A DNA stretch of 64,000 nt from DATFVA01 sp963771705 (GTDB lineage: Bacteria; Bacteroidota; Ignavibacteria; Ignavibacteriales; Ignavibacteriaceae), in contig CAVYUP010000005.1 of assembly GCA_963771705.1 (NCBI GenBank), forward strand, positions 372,001 to 436,000. Direction: 5' to 3'. Both the position numbers and the translations under genes were made by a program. The notes beneath the pieces are model-generated. The model made no database searches. It had not been told where the DNA came from and saw nothing but the letters and a program-made list of their open reading frames with translations. Shown here in pieces: positions 52,898 through 62,815 of the stretch. How positions within the stretch are numbered: position 1 is the stretch's first letter; every line of letters begins with the position of its first letter.

Positions 52898-54355
52898 ATG
52901 AATATTTTGTTAACCGGCGCCACCGGATATATTGGTAAAAGAATTATCCCCGCCCTTTTAAGTGAGGGGCATAAGATAATATGCTGCGTAAGGGACAGTA
53001 AGCGCTTCCCCACTGAGGGTATTTATGTGCATCCCGATATTTCCCTGTTCGAAATAGACTTCCTGAGAGACGGAGAATACCAGGACTTTCCCGCAGGAAT
53101 TGACGCGGCTTATTATCTGATTCATTCCATGAGTTCCGGCAGGAAGGATTTTGAAAAGCTTGAGGTAAAAACCGCGGAAAATTTTATAAAACTCGTTAAG
53201 AAAACTGCGGTTAAACAAATAATCTACCTGGGCGGAATTACGGGGGAAACAAAGCTATCAAGGCATCTGGCTTCAAGGAAGAAAGTAGAAGAGATATTAA
53301 GAGCAGGAGGCATTCCTGTAACATCAATCCACGCGGGTATTATTGTAGGTTCAGGAAGCGCTTCATTTGAAATCATCCGCGACCTTGTTGAAAAGCTGCC
53401 TGTTATGATCGCGCCGAAATGGCTTAATACTATGCATCAGCCGGTTGCCATCCGCGATGTTGTCCAATACTTAACAGGCGTTCTGTTAAAACCGGAGACT
53501 TTTAACAAATCCTATGATATCGGGGGTCACGAGATTCTGTCGTACAAAAGTATGCTGCTTCAGTTCGCAGAAGAACGGGGGCTAAAAAGGTACATATATA
53601 CAGTTCCGGTTATGACACCGCGGCTTTCATCCTACTGGCTTTATTTCGTTACTTCGATTTCATACAATCTGGCGGTAAACCTTGTAAACAGCATGAAGAT
53701 TGAAGTTGTAGCGAAGAACAATGATCTCGAGAAAATGCTTGATATTAGGCCCACATCGTATAAAAAGGCACTCGCGTACGCTTTCCAGAATATCGAGCAG
53801 AACAATGTTGTTTCAAGCTGGAAAGATGCTTTGATTTCCAGTAACTCAGACAACAGGCTGCTCCAGAATATTAATGTCCCCACCAACGGCTGCTACAGTG
53901 ATGTAAGGGAAATTGATATCGGAAATAATTATGAAACGGTTCTTGATAACATCTGGTCGATCGGCGGGAAAAAGGGGTGGTACTACGGCAACTGGCTCTG
54001 GAAAATGCGGGGAATCCTTGATAAGCTTTTTGGAGGAGTAGGACTGCGGCGCGGAAGAACAAACGAGCACACGATCAATACAGGTGATACTATAGATTTC
54101 TGGAGAGTGCTGGCTGCCGACAGAAAAAACGCGCGTCTTCTTCTTTATGCTGAAATGAAACTTCCGGGAGAAGCCTGGCTTGAATTTAAGATTCTGAAAG
54201 AAGATGATAAATACAGTCTTCTCCAAACGGCAACCTTCAGGCCGAGAGGGCTGGCCGGAAGATTGTACTGGTACAGCGTACTGCCTTTTCATCATTTCAT
54301 TTTTAACGGGATGGCTCACAATATTATAAGTGGAGATCAGGGGATAGATAATTAA
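52898..54355 (+). CDS. SDR-family NAD(P)-binding protein with C-terminal DUF2867
   Basis: 485 aa. The N-terminal atypical SDR/NmrA-like domain (1-300) starts MNILLTGATGYIGKRIIPAL and has DAAYYLIHSMSSG, KQIIYLGGITG and ASRKKVEEILRAGGIPVTSI. The C-terminal ~150 residues match DUF2867 (WSIGGKKGWYYGNWLWKMRG, DFWRVLAADR, LPGEAWLEFKI, LYWYSVLPFHHFIFNGM). The combination is common in bacteria; the substrate is unknown. Monocistronic. Confidence 0.88.
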   Translation: MNILLTGATGYIGKRIIPALLSEGHKIICCVRDSKRFPTEGIYVHPDISLFEIDFLRDGEYQDFPAGIDAAYYLIHSMSSGRKDFEKLEVKTAENFIKLVKKTAVKQIIYLGGITGETKLSRHLASRKKVEEILRAGGIPVTSIHAGIIVGSGSASFEIIRDLVEKLPVMIAPKWLNTMHQPVAIRDVVQYLTGVLLKPETFNKSYDIGGHEILSYKSMLLQFAEERGLKRYIYTVPVMTPRLSSYWLYFVTSISYNLAVNLVNSMKIEVVAKNNDLEKMLDIRPTSYKKALAYAFQNIEQNNVVSSWKDALISSNSDNRLLQNINVPTNGCYSDVREIDIGNNYETVLDNIWSIGGKKGWYYGNWLWKMRGILDKLFGGVGLRRGRTNEHTINTGDTIDFWRVLAADRKNARLLLYAEMKLPGEAWLEFKILKEDDKYSLLQTATFRPRGLAGRLYWYSVLPFHHFIFNGMAHNIISGDQGIDN

Positions 54356-54367
54356 CTTTTTATCTGT

Positions 54368-54394
54368 CTGCCGCCCGCGTTCAGCAGGCGGCAG
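54368..54394. terminator. GC-rich hairpin between convergent genes
   Basis: CTGCCGCC (54368-54375) and GGCGGCAG (54387-54394) form a perfect 8-bp GC-rich stem with an 11-nt loop. It lies between the SDR gene and the convergent S41 protease gene. There is no T-run, so it may be a weak or factor-assisted terminator. Confidence 0.6.
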
Positions 54395-54438
54395 TTCAGA
54401 CTTTCGAAATGAGTTCAGAATTCCAAAGCAGGTTCTGA

Positions 54439-57400
54439 TTATTGTCCTGCTGCACTCCTGTTTTGATACGGAGGCTGTTCAGGGTTGACGGGGGGATTCT
54501 TTTTCAAAAGCTCCATGACCGTCTGAACACCTTTTTCGAGCTGCGGGTCAACACCGTTTGCAAGCTGAGTAGGATCATCAACCACTTTAATATCCGGATC
54601 AACTCCATGACCTTCCGCGAACCAGGTTCCATCGGGATTATACTGTCTGAATGTAGGGACTGTAATAGTGCCGCCGTCGATCAGACGGGGAGCACCGGAA
54701 ATACCTATCAATCCTCCCCATGTTCTTGTTCCGATCAGTGGTCCAAGTCCTGCCTTGCGGAAGAAGTCGGGGAATGCGTCACCGCCGGAACCGCTCCAGC
54801 CGTTAATAAGCATGACCTTAGGTCCGAAGTTAGCTACCGGAGGCCACTGCCAGTTTACCCCGTCTCTTACGGCAAAGAAAGCCAGGGGTTTACGGTTAAG
54901 AAGTTCAATGAACCTGTCGGGTATCTGTCCCCCGTTATTAAACCTTTCGTCAACTATCAGACCTTTCTTATTATACTGAGCATTGAACTGTCTTTCAAGC
55001 TCAGTCTGTCCGTCAACGCCGGTACTGGGAACATATATATATCCTATCTGCCCGTCAGTTTTCTCATCCACATATTTCCTGTTAGACTCAATCCAGGCAA
55101 GATTTCTAAGTCTTGTTTCATCCTTCAGAGTTTCAACCACTACTTTGCGGGAGCCGTCCATTTCAGGTTTGCTGTTAACCGTAAGCTCCACAGTCTTACC
55201 GGCGAGCCCCTCAAACGCAGCCCAGGGATCCTTCGAAACATCCAGAGGAATTCCATTTACAGCGAGTATATAGTCGCCTTCCTTAACACCGATACCCGAA
55301 GCATCGAGCGGAGATCTCACTTCATTATCCCAAGGGGCGCCTCTGATGATCTTTTTAATCTTATAAGCGCCGTTATCCAGCTGCCAGTCGATGCCGAGAT
55401 AACCCACAGGTCTCTGTGGGGCCTGTTCCTCATCGCCGCCGCCTTTATATGTATGCGAAGAGTTAAGTTCAGCAATAAGCTCGCCCAATATATAATTTAC
55501 ATCCCACCTGGTAACCGCATAATCTATCAGTCTGCCGTACTGATCCTTCATTGCATTCCAGTCGACTCCGTGCATATTAGGATCATAGAAAAAATCCCTT
55601 TCAAATCTCCATGTATCATTAAAGATCTGTTTCCATTCCTCGCGTGGAACAACCGTCATCTCCATCTGATCCGTCGGCATTTTCTTTTCCAGCTTCTGAT
55701 CAGGAGCGATATCTATAAAAAAGTAAGAGCGGTCTTTTGAAACAAGAAGTTTGTTTCCGTCTGCAGTTACCGTAAAATTACCGATGTCTGATATCACCGG
55801 TTTTTCTATGCGTTTATCAAGATCATAATAGATTATTGTATTTTTCTGATCACGGGCACCTGCGGGGGGAAGCTTGAGATAAATAATTTTTCCTTTAACA
55901 GCCTGAAGGTTTGTATAATTGCCTGCTTCAGGCGGAAGGATAACAAGGCGTCCTTCGAATCCTTCAATCGTTATTTTTGTTTCTTTCTTTTTATCTTCTT
56001 TTTTAGAATCATCTTTCTTTTCCTTATCGGCTTTATTCTTATCCTCATCTTTTTTTATTTCAGCCACATCATTTTTAGGAGCCATCGGCGAGAGGGTATC
56101 CTTATCCAGCGAGACAGCTGCAATGTTAGTAGCATTTGGATAAATGAAGCTGTTATCAAGGTCGCTGTAAACAGGATTAAAACTTCTGTTTGTCAGGAAG
56201 AATAAATATTTCCCTTCAGGATCAAAAACAGGCTGTGTATCATTGTAATATCCTGAAGTCACCTGATGGTATTTTCCTTCTTTTGTATCGAAAAGACTTA
56301 TGGCACTATGACTGTTATCTGTATCCTTCTGATAGGCAAGCCACCTGCTATCGGGCGACCAGCTGACGGTGAAGTTTTCCAGTGCTCGCTCAAACATTGA
56401 CTTTTCCTGATCGACCTTCGCTGTCTCATCTTCATCCATATTATAGATATAAACATTCATCCCCTTATCTATAAAAGCCATCTTCTTACTGTCGGGCGAC
56501 CAGTAAATCTGGTACCTGTATCCCGGACCGTAGGAACTTAGTTTTTTCCCGTATCCGGAACTTTCAATATCTTTCACGTAAAGCTCATATTCTCCCGACT
56601 TATCACTCCAGTAGGCTATACTCTTACCGTCAGGCGACCAGGAAGGATACCTTTCAGCACTTCCCGAAGTATTAGTTAGATCAAGAACGGGGCCGTTTTC
56701 AGCAGGTACAGAAAACAGTTCACCGCGTGCTTCAAACACCGCGCGATTACCGTCGGGGGAGGGCCAGAAACTAGCTGTAAGTTTATCTACATTTTCTGCA
56801 TGAGGCAGAAGAGTAGACTCATCAGTAACTACATCAATCTTTACCTCATGATATTTCTCAGAGGCAAGATCGAGAAGATAAAGTTTCCCCCCGTTTTCAA
56901 AAACGATATCGTCGGGACCGATAGAGGGGAAGTGAGTATCATATTCCTTAAAATCAGTAACCTCCCTTATGTTTTTAGAAGTTACATCATAAGCGTAGAT
57001 ATTAGCTCTTTTCTCAGCGTTTCTGTCGGAAAGGAAATAGATTGTATTTCCGTACCACATAGGGAACTCATCATTGGCAGGATCATCGGTAATATTCTCT
57101 GAAGCCTTTGTCTCAAGGTTGAATATCCATATATCGGGAGCCATTCCTCCGCGGTATCTTTTCCAGGTACGATTGCTTCTTGTTCTGGGCGTATAAGCTA
57201 TTTTTTTCCCATCAGGTGACAACGTTCCGAATTCTCCATAAGGAACGGGCAGTTTATCGGGCATACCGCCTGCAGGTGAAACAGAATAGAACTGACTGAA
57301 CCTCTGTTTACCGCTCTCCATCGAAGAAGTATAAAGGATCCTGGATCCATCAGGATACCAGTCGTCCATACGATCAAACATTCCCTGATGAGTAACTCGC

Positions 57401-57702
57401 TGTGCCATGCCTCCCTTTGAAGGCACCACATAAATATCAACGTTGCCGTTATAATTTCCGCTGAACGCAATCTGAGATCCGTCGGGTGAAAACCTTGGTA
57501 ATATTTCCTGACCCATTGCATTAGTAAGCTTATTTGCCGTTCCCCCTTCTTTTGAAACCACCCAGAGATCGCCCCCGTAGTAAAAAGTTATCTGAGAACG
57601 TGAGACGTCAGGATACTGGAGCATCCTGGCATTTACCTGAGCACCTACCTGAATCTGGTAAATGAAAAGTGCGGCGCAGAAAAAGAAGAGTGATTTAAAC
57701 AT
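54439..57702 (-). CDS. Tricorn-like S41 serine protease, secreted
   Basis: 1087 aa with a signal peptide (cleavage near QVGAQ). The N-terminal ~545 residues are TolB/PD40-type propeller repeats (e.g. RFSPDGSQIAFSGNYNGNVD, YPSWSPDGKSIAYWSDKSG). A Lys/Glu/Asp-rich linker lies near 555-590, followed by a second beta domain, a C1-type helix domain with FNDTWRFERDFFYDPNMHGV, a PDZ domain (about 785-860), and an S41 protease core with GLIVDERFNNGG and the catalytic Ser in GWSGSGGDAF (about 968-977). It likely degrades peptides in the periplasm. The TonB-dependent receptor gene is 246 bp upstream in the same direction. Confidence 0.93.
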   Translation of the reverse strand: MFKSLFFFCAALFIYQIQVGAQVNARMLQYPDVSRSQITFYYGGDLWVVSKEGGTANKLTNAMGQEILPRFSPDGSQIAFSGNYNGNVDIYVVPSKGGMAQRVTHQGMFDRMDDWYPDGSRILYTSSMESGKQRFSQFYSVSPAGGMPDKLPVPYGEFGTLSPDGKKIAYTPRTRSNRTWKRYRGGMAPDIWIFNLETKASENITDDPANDEFPMWYGNTIYFLSDRNAEKRANIYAYDVTSKNIREVTDFKEYDTHFPSIGPDDIVFENGGKLYLLDLASEKYHEVKIDVVTDESTLLPHAENVDKLTASFWPSPDGNRAVFEARGELFSVPAENGPVLDLTNTSGSAERYPSWSPDGKSIAYWSDKSGEYELYVKDIESSGYGKKLSSYGPGYRYQIYWSPDSKKMAFIDKGMNVYIYNMDEDETAKVDQEKSMFERALENFTVSWSPDSRWLAYQKDTDNSHSAISLFDTKEGKYHQVTSGYYNDTQPVFDPEGKYLFFLTNRSFNPVYSDLDNSFIYPNATNIAAVSLDKDTLSPMAPKNDVAEIKKDEDKNKADKEKKDDSKKEDKKKETKITIEGFEGRLVILPPEAGNYTNLQAVKGKIIYLKLPPAGARDQKNTIIYYDLDKRIEKPVISDIGNFTVTADGNKLLVSKDRSYFFIDIAPDQKLEKKMPTDQMEMTVVPREEWKQIFNDTWRFERDFFYDPNMHGVDWNAMKDQYGRLIDYAVTRWDVNYILGELIAELNSSHTYKGGGDEEQAPQRPVGYLGIDWQLDNGAYKIKKIIRGAPWDNEVRSPLDASGIGVKEGDYILAVNGIPLDVSKDPWAAFEGLAGKTVELTVNSKPEMDGSRKVVVETLKDETRLRNLAWIESNRKYVDEKTDGQIGYIYVPSTGVDGQTELERQFNAQYNKKGLIVDERFNNGGQIPDRFIELLNRKPLAFFAVRDGVNWQWPPVANFGPKVMLINGWSGSGGDAFPDFFRKAGLGPLIGTRTWGGLIGISGAPRLIDGGTITVPTFRQYNPDGTWFAEGHGVDPDIKVVDDPTQLANGVDPQLEKGVQTVMELLKKNPPVNPEQPPYQNRSAAGQ

Positions 57703-57948
57703 AAAGATCCTGATTTTTATTAAAATATGATTAGATAAGTCTTAAATCCCTGGTTAAACGAAAATTAAATTACGGTCCCTTAGCGTGTTACGCAAAAAAA
57801 ATATTATAAACGGTCAAATAAAAGTTTCATCGAAAACGCGTTAAATTTAAGAATTGCTAATATAAATTCCTCGCGGACCAGAAACGGGTGAAAAAAAACT
57901 CAGGGACAGCGAGGAGGAGGAAAAAGTCCTTAAACCTTAATAAAAAAA

Positions 57949-60228
57949 TTAAAATTCCAGGCTTATACCGATGGAAGGAAGAATACCGATCGACTCGCCC
58001 TTTTCAGCTTTCTGTGTCCTTGGATTCCAGCGGATCGAATTAGATTTTTTATTATTATAAATATTCTGGATATCTACGTAAGTAATAAGTGTCAGGCTGC
58101 TGAAGTACCACCTTCTGTCGACCCGCACGTCAAGACTATGGAGCGGATCATAATACATGCTCAGGTAGCGCGATACCAACTGCGTGCCGTCTGATTCATA
58201 AGGAGTATAAGGACTCCCCGAAGCGAAGCGGAATTTCATACTGGCCTCCCACTTCTCATTAAACTTATAACCGCCGCTAAGGTTTACAATCCATTTCTGA
58301 TCATAAGCGCCGGGACGGGTTATACCATCCAGCGGCGTGAATCTGGTCTCACTGTAAGTAAGACTCGCTATTCCATAAAACGGCAGATCAGATAACTTTT
58401 TCTGCGCAGAGAGCTCCACTCCACGGCTGAAGCCTTCACCTTTATCAGCAAGCGGCTCCAGGCCATAAGATGAAAAATTATCATCAGAACCCGCAAATCC
58501 CGCCCCGGTATTTGCTAAAATCAGATAAGGGCGAACCAGGCTTGAGGGATAATCACTATACCATTTATAGAAAGCCTCGAGCTTAATAATAGCATCCTCC
58601 CTGACCAGATGATCAATTCCTACGACAAGGTGATCGGCACGAATATCCGTGAGACTATTTTTATTCTGATTCAGAGCCAGCCAGATATAGGAAGGGGACT
58701 GATAATAAATTCCTCCCGCCGCATTCAATGATGTGAGATCAGAAAGGCGGTAAGAAGCAGATACCCTTGGAGAAGCATAAAATTTCTTATCAAGAGGATT
58801 AAAATAATCCAGGCGCAGTCCGATATTTGTTTTAAGTCTGTTAAAGAACAAATGATTAAGATTGACATAGCCTGAACCTTTATAGTAAACTTCAGAATCC
58901 ATCAGGGAATTCACAGGCAGTGTATCCTGAAAAGACGTAACGAATCCGGGGAGAAGAACATCGGCATTAAACTTAACCAGTTTTCCCATAAGTCCTGCAG
59001 TAATCTCCGTAGAAGCTGACAGTTTATAAACGAGATCTCCCCTCAGAGAATTTTCCTGTTCCCTGGAAATACTCCTGAAGATGGGATTAAGAAGAGAATC
59101 TCTCTGAAGAGTATTATAATCGACATATGTTCTGCTTAAGTTGACATTAAGGAAGCCATTATCGATTAGGTGCTGGTAACTAATTCCTGTTGCATACTGA
59201 GTCTGGTCGCTGCCGAGTATCCGTGAATTATCAAACCTCTGCTCGGCCGTTTCATTAAAATATTTTACCTTATCGAAGGCCCCCACAAACAAATAAGAGA
59301 TGCTGTTCGAATTATCGAGCTTAAAATCTGCTTTGGTTATTACGTCATAATATTCAGGAACAAATCCGAATCCGGCTGCCTTAAAGATAAAATCAAGATA
59401 GCTTCTTCTGGCGGAGAACAGAAAATTATTATTCTTTCCCAGCGGTCCTTCAAGATTTAGTCCGAACTGAGATGCTGAGACAGTAGCTTTACCTCCCAGC
59501 CTGTCATCTCTTCCTTTTCTCAGATCTATTTTAAGCACAGAAGAAAGCCTGTCGCCGTACTCAGCCGAAAAACCACCTGTTGAGAAGGAAGTCTCTTTCA
59601 CATAATCGAGGTTTATATAACTTAAAGGTCCCCCGGCCGCACCCTGCGTACCGAAATGATTGATGTTCGGTATTTCAATCCCGTCGACTATGTAGAGGTT
59701 CTCCGAAGGAGCCCCGCCGCGAACTATAAGATCATTCCTGCCCGGATCAGCCTGGGCCACACCCGGCAGAACAGAGAGTGCCCTTATTACATCCTCAAAA
59801 CCTCCGGGAGCGCGCCTGATCTCCTCATAGCCAAAACTCCTTGTAGAGATCACCTCCGTAGGCGCCTTCGAAAAATATCCCGATTTTACGGTAATATCCT
59901 GAAGTTTAACAGCTTCCTCGGCAAGGCTGAAGTCGACCTCGGCAGGCTTAGAAGAACGCACCACGATATCGGTCTTTGTATTAGAAGAATACCCTATAAT
60001 GGAAGCCTTTATCCTGTAAGTATTTACAGGGATCCCTTTAATTTCATAGCGGCCGTTAAGATCAGTTGCAGCGCCGAAATTTGTTCCTTCAAGGATAACA
60101 TTAACGCCGATAAGGGGCTCATTGCTTACCGCATCAGTAACCTTACCGTAAATTGATCCCTTCTCATCCTGTGCCCGGAGAGAAGAGGCAATAATTATTA
60201 TAAGTAAAACGAACGTGAACTTTTTCAT
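57949..60228 (-). CDS. TonB-dependent outer-membrane receptor
   Basis: 759 aa with a signal peptide (ending LRAQ). A CarboxypepD_reg-like domain covers 22-105 (GSIYGKVTDAVSNEPLIGVN). The plug domain has VIRALSVLPGVAQADPGRND, LIVRGGAPSENLYIVDGIEI and PNINHFGTQGA. A 22-strand barrel follows, ending in ...IGILPSIGISLEF with a terminal Phe. There is no SusD partner next to it, so it is not a standard SusCD pair. The cargo is unknown; iron chelate, peptide or vitamin are all possible. Confidence 0.92.
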   Translation of the reverse strand: MKKFTFVLLIIIIASSLRAQDEKGSIYGKVTDAVSNEPLIGVNVILEGTNFGAATDLNGRYEIKGIPVNTYRIKASIIGYSSNTKTDIVVRSSKPAEVDFSLAEEAVKLQDITVKSGYFSKAPTEVISTRSFGYEEIRRAPGGFEDVIRALSVLPGVAQADPGRNDLIVRGGAPSENLYIVDGIEIPNINHFGTQGAAGGPLSYINLDYVKETSFSTGGFSAEYGDRLSSVLKIDLRKGRDDRLGGKATVSASQFGLNLEGPLGKNNNFLFSARRSYLDFIFKAAGFGFVPEYYDVITKADFKLDNSNSISYLFVGAFDKVKYFNETAEQRFDNSRILGSDQTQYATGISYQHLIDNGFLNVNLSRTYVDYNTLQRDSLLNPIFRSISREQENSLRGDLVYKLSASTEITAGLMGKLVKFNADVLLPGFVTSFQDTLPVNSLMDSEVYYKGSGYVNLNHLFFNRLKTNIGLRLDYFNPLDKKFYASPRVSASYRLSDLTSLNAAGGIYYQSPSYIWLALNQNKNSLTDIRADHLVVGIDHLVREDAIIKLEAFYKWYSDYPSSLVRPYLILANTGAGFAGSDDNFSSYGLEPLADKGEGFSRGVELSAQKKLSDLPFYGIASLTYSETRFTPLDGITRPGAYDQKWIVNLSGGYKFNEKWEASMKFRFASGSPYTPYESDGTQLVSRYLSMYYDPLHSLDVRVDRRWYFSSLTLITYVDIQNIYNNKKSNSIRWNPRTQKAEKGESIGILPSIGISLEF

Positions 60229-60301
60229 TGATTCCCGGCTTTTCCCTGAATAACAGTTTAAACTTACAAAAAGTTCACCTCAGAAGGGTTTCCTTATGCA
60301 G

Positions 60302-62242
60302 CTATTCGGCTATGTAGATTTTCACTTCCATCTTTCCGAACGAATCCTTAAATACGGAGTTTTCCAGTGATAACCGACTAGCGGTACCCGTTGACTCTTT
60401 AACCGATTTATATTTTGATGGAAGCACAAACTTTACCTCACCCGCGTTTTTACCATTATTTACCGCAAATATGTAAAGTTTATTATTAAATTCCCTTGTA
60501 GTCCAGTCGAGCCAGGAAACACTGCCGGTGATGCCGGAAGCCATCACAGAATCAGCTTTCTCTTCAGACAAAAGCACATCGGAGAAGGAATCAATCTCAG
60601 ATACGATTTTCTTGAGGTTAGACCATTGAATTTCGAAAGGGACATCGGCATTCCGCTTTAAATCGAAAAAAGAGTAATAGATAAGACCATCCGCGCCCTC
60701 GCATACTGCCTGCCACGACATACAGCGCATCTCATTATAATCCGGCGACCTGTAATCCTGCGGGTTAGGTATAAACTCCCTGTAATTGCCGATATTATGC
60801 GCCTGGATAACCATCCAGACGGGCTGACTATAGGCTGTCTTTTCAAATATCGTTTTGGTTGTCTTCCCGACCATATCCATTTCCTGATTCGGAACCACAT
60901 ACGGATCGCCTCCTATTATATCAGTTGACTTCAGGTATAAACCCGCCTGCAAAGGTTTATCAATTATCGACAATACAGGATGGTTCGGATCTTCAGAGGC
61001 CAGAACATTATAATGTTCCTCAAGCCTTTCCAGATGCTCAGGCAGAATCTCATCATTATTATACCAGGCCAGGAGTGGGGGATTATCCTTAAACCTGTTG
61101 ATTGTCTGATCAAGAAGAACAAGTTCATCTTTGGGTGATTTGATTTGAGAAGGAACAAACTGCGAGCCCGCGTAAAAGTCTTTCACAGAATAAATCACCT
61201 TAACGTTGTACTTTTCTGCAAGGTTCATCTGATCGGGAGTCGGGCTGCTGTATGGAAGGATAAAGTTAAACTTACTATCCGAATATATTTTCAGATCGGC
61301 CTCGTTAACCGATCCCCAGTACATACCCAGCGGGAAGACCTTTTTGTTATGTACTACCAGTCTCTTTTGATTATCGAAATAAACTTCAGGTATATCTGCG
61401 CTGCTTATTTTCCTGATAGTCTTATTCCATGAATCCAGCAAATCTCCGCTCTGACTCTTCAGCATTACGGAAGCCGCATAAGTGCCATTTTTAATACCGG
61501 AAGCATCCAGGCTTAGACGGTAATTACTGCTGCCTGCTTTTATCATCTCTTTATCATCGACCAGTTCGCGGCCCGAAGAATCGAGGATTGCCGCTGACAG
61601 TATTCCGCCTGAAACAGCATTATCAAGGCTTACAGAAAGAACTATTTTTTCACTGCCGGAAAACAACAAGCCTCTATAGACAGGCTGAAGCATGACCACA
61701 TTTACAGGTCTGCTCGTATATGGTCTGATATAAGCATCGTCGAACCAGGCTGTGCCTGTCATACCTTTCCTTACATAGCAATAGAAAACAACCTTTGCGG
61801 CATTATCGGGGACCGAAACAACGGCATTTATATCTGTCCAGCCGTTCGTTCCCTTAACACCCTTCGGATAGGCACCGCCAATCCATTTACCCCCGGCGTC
61901 AAACCATTCCACACAGAAAGAAGCTCCGAAATCCCCGCCTGCAACATCTGAAGTTTTTACCTTAATGCCGGCGGAATAATTCCTTCCCGGTTTCGCATCG
62001 ATCTGCTGAGAGCATAATTTGTAAACTGAAGGATCGCTGTTGGAATATTTAAGAGAATGGCTGCCGGAGGCAGATTCTCCGCTCAGGCTATATATTCCGG
62101 GATCGCCGCTCCAGTCATCCGGCATTTTTCCGTTACTGCTGATCTCAAAATCACCGTTAACCAAAAGATTGCCGTAATTATCGGGGAAAGAAAAAAATAA
62201 CCCTGCGAGTAATATCAGAATAAGAGCTGCTGATAGTTTCAT
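60302..62242 (-). CDS. Secreted protein with carbohydrate-binding domain and TIM-barrel hydrolase-like domain
   Basis: 646 aa with a signal peptide. Residues about 25-175 look like a CBM4/9-type beta-sandwich (NLLVNGDFEISSNGKMPDDW, VPDNAAKVVFYCYVRKG, AWFDDAYIRPY). About 180-280 is an Ig-like strand-rich domain, and about 300-580 is a TIM-barrel-like domain with FPLGMYWGSVNE, LLAWYNNDEILPEHL and EGADGLIYYSFFDL. Acidic residues in NNDE suit a glycoside hydrolase, but no GH family can be assigned with confidence. No type IX sorting domain is seen. Confidence 0.75.
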   Translation of the reverse strand: MKLSAALILILLAGLFFSFPDNYGNLLVNGDFEISSNGKMPDDWSGDPGIYSLSGESASGSHSLKYSNSDPSVYKLCSQQIDAKPGRNYSAGIKVKTSDVAGGDFGASFCVEWFDAGGKWIGGAYPKGVKGTNGWTDINAVVSVPDNAAKVVFYCYVRKGMTGTAWFDDAYIRPYTSRPVNVVMLQPVYRGLLFSGSEKIVLSVSLDNAVSGGILSAAILDSSGRELVDDKEMIKAGSSNYRLSLDASGIKNGTYAASVMLKSQSGDLLDSWNKTIRKISSADIPEVYFDNQKRLVVHNKKVFPLGMYWGSVNEADLKIYSDSKFNFILPYSSPTPDQMNLAEKYNVKVIYSVKDFYAGSQFVPSQIKSPKDELVLLDQTINRFKDNPPLLAWYNNDEILPEHLERLEEHYNVLASEDPNHPVLSIIDKPLQAGLYLKSTDIIGGDPYVVPNQEMDMVGKTTKTIFEKTAYSQPVWMVIQAHNIGNYREFIPNPQDYRSPDYNEMRCMSWQAVCEGADGLIYYSFFDLKRNADVPFEIQWSNLKKIVSEIDSFSDVLLSEEKADSVMASGITGSVSWLDWTTREFNNKLYIFAVNNGKNAGEVKFVLPSKYKSVKESTGTASRLSLENSVFKDSFGKMEVKIYIAE

Positions 62243-62381
62243 TTATTTTCCGTCCATTCATATACGTGTTAAATTAGCACAAAATTCACACAATAGCGGT
62301 GATTCTATTTCAGGTTCCGAGAAAAAGGGCCAGGTTATTTGATATCCTTTTATTATTTTATTCCCCTGATCCATAGAAGGT

Positions 62382-62615
62382 CTAGGCGGATTTATTTTTT
62401 CCTGCTGTAAGCATTCCTATCGCCGAATAAATTATAAATACCAGAAAAACCGTAATGATAAATGGTCTTAATGTATCACTGACCGAATGAGAGTACCTGT
62501 CGAGATCGATGAATCGGTAAATGCAATAGATAAGTGAAAGTACTGCTACCATCCACCCTGTAAATGAGACCGGGAAAAATAGAATTCCTTTTCTTACGAA
62601 CCATCTTCTGCCCAT
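62382..62615 (-). CDS. Small inner-membrane protein with two helices
   Basis: 77 aa from the ATG at 62615, preceded by GGAAGGTGAT; a GTG three codons upstream is also in frame. The N-terminus is MGRRWFVRKGILFFPVSFTG, with two hydrophobic segments (about 15-35 and 50-70) separated by RFIDLDRYSHSVSDTLRPF. No function can be read. Confidence 0.7.
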   Translation of the reverse strand: MGRRWFVRKGILFFPVSFTGWMVAVLSLIYCIYRFIDLDRYSHSVSDTLRPFIITVFLVFIIYSAIGMLTAGKNKSA

Positions 62616-62815
62616 ACTGATCACCTTCCGATTACCTCTTCAATATGCGGAAAATATTTCGTTCTGAAAAGGAAAATTTACCCGGGCTGCTTTCAGGTTA
62701 CAGCCGCATCTGGTTGTTTAACTTCAGGTAAAAGATTTATTAAACAGGGTAGATCCTTTTTTGTAACTTTCGGACATGAGTTCTATAAAATCAAAAAGAT
62801 TATGGGAGAGCTAAT

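Noticed and set aside
54442..55740. 432-codon open frame on the + strand opposite the S41 protease
   Set aside because: It is antisense to clear catalytic motifs (GWSGSGGDAF, the PDZ domain) and its translation shows no domain or signal; it is a shadow frame.
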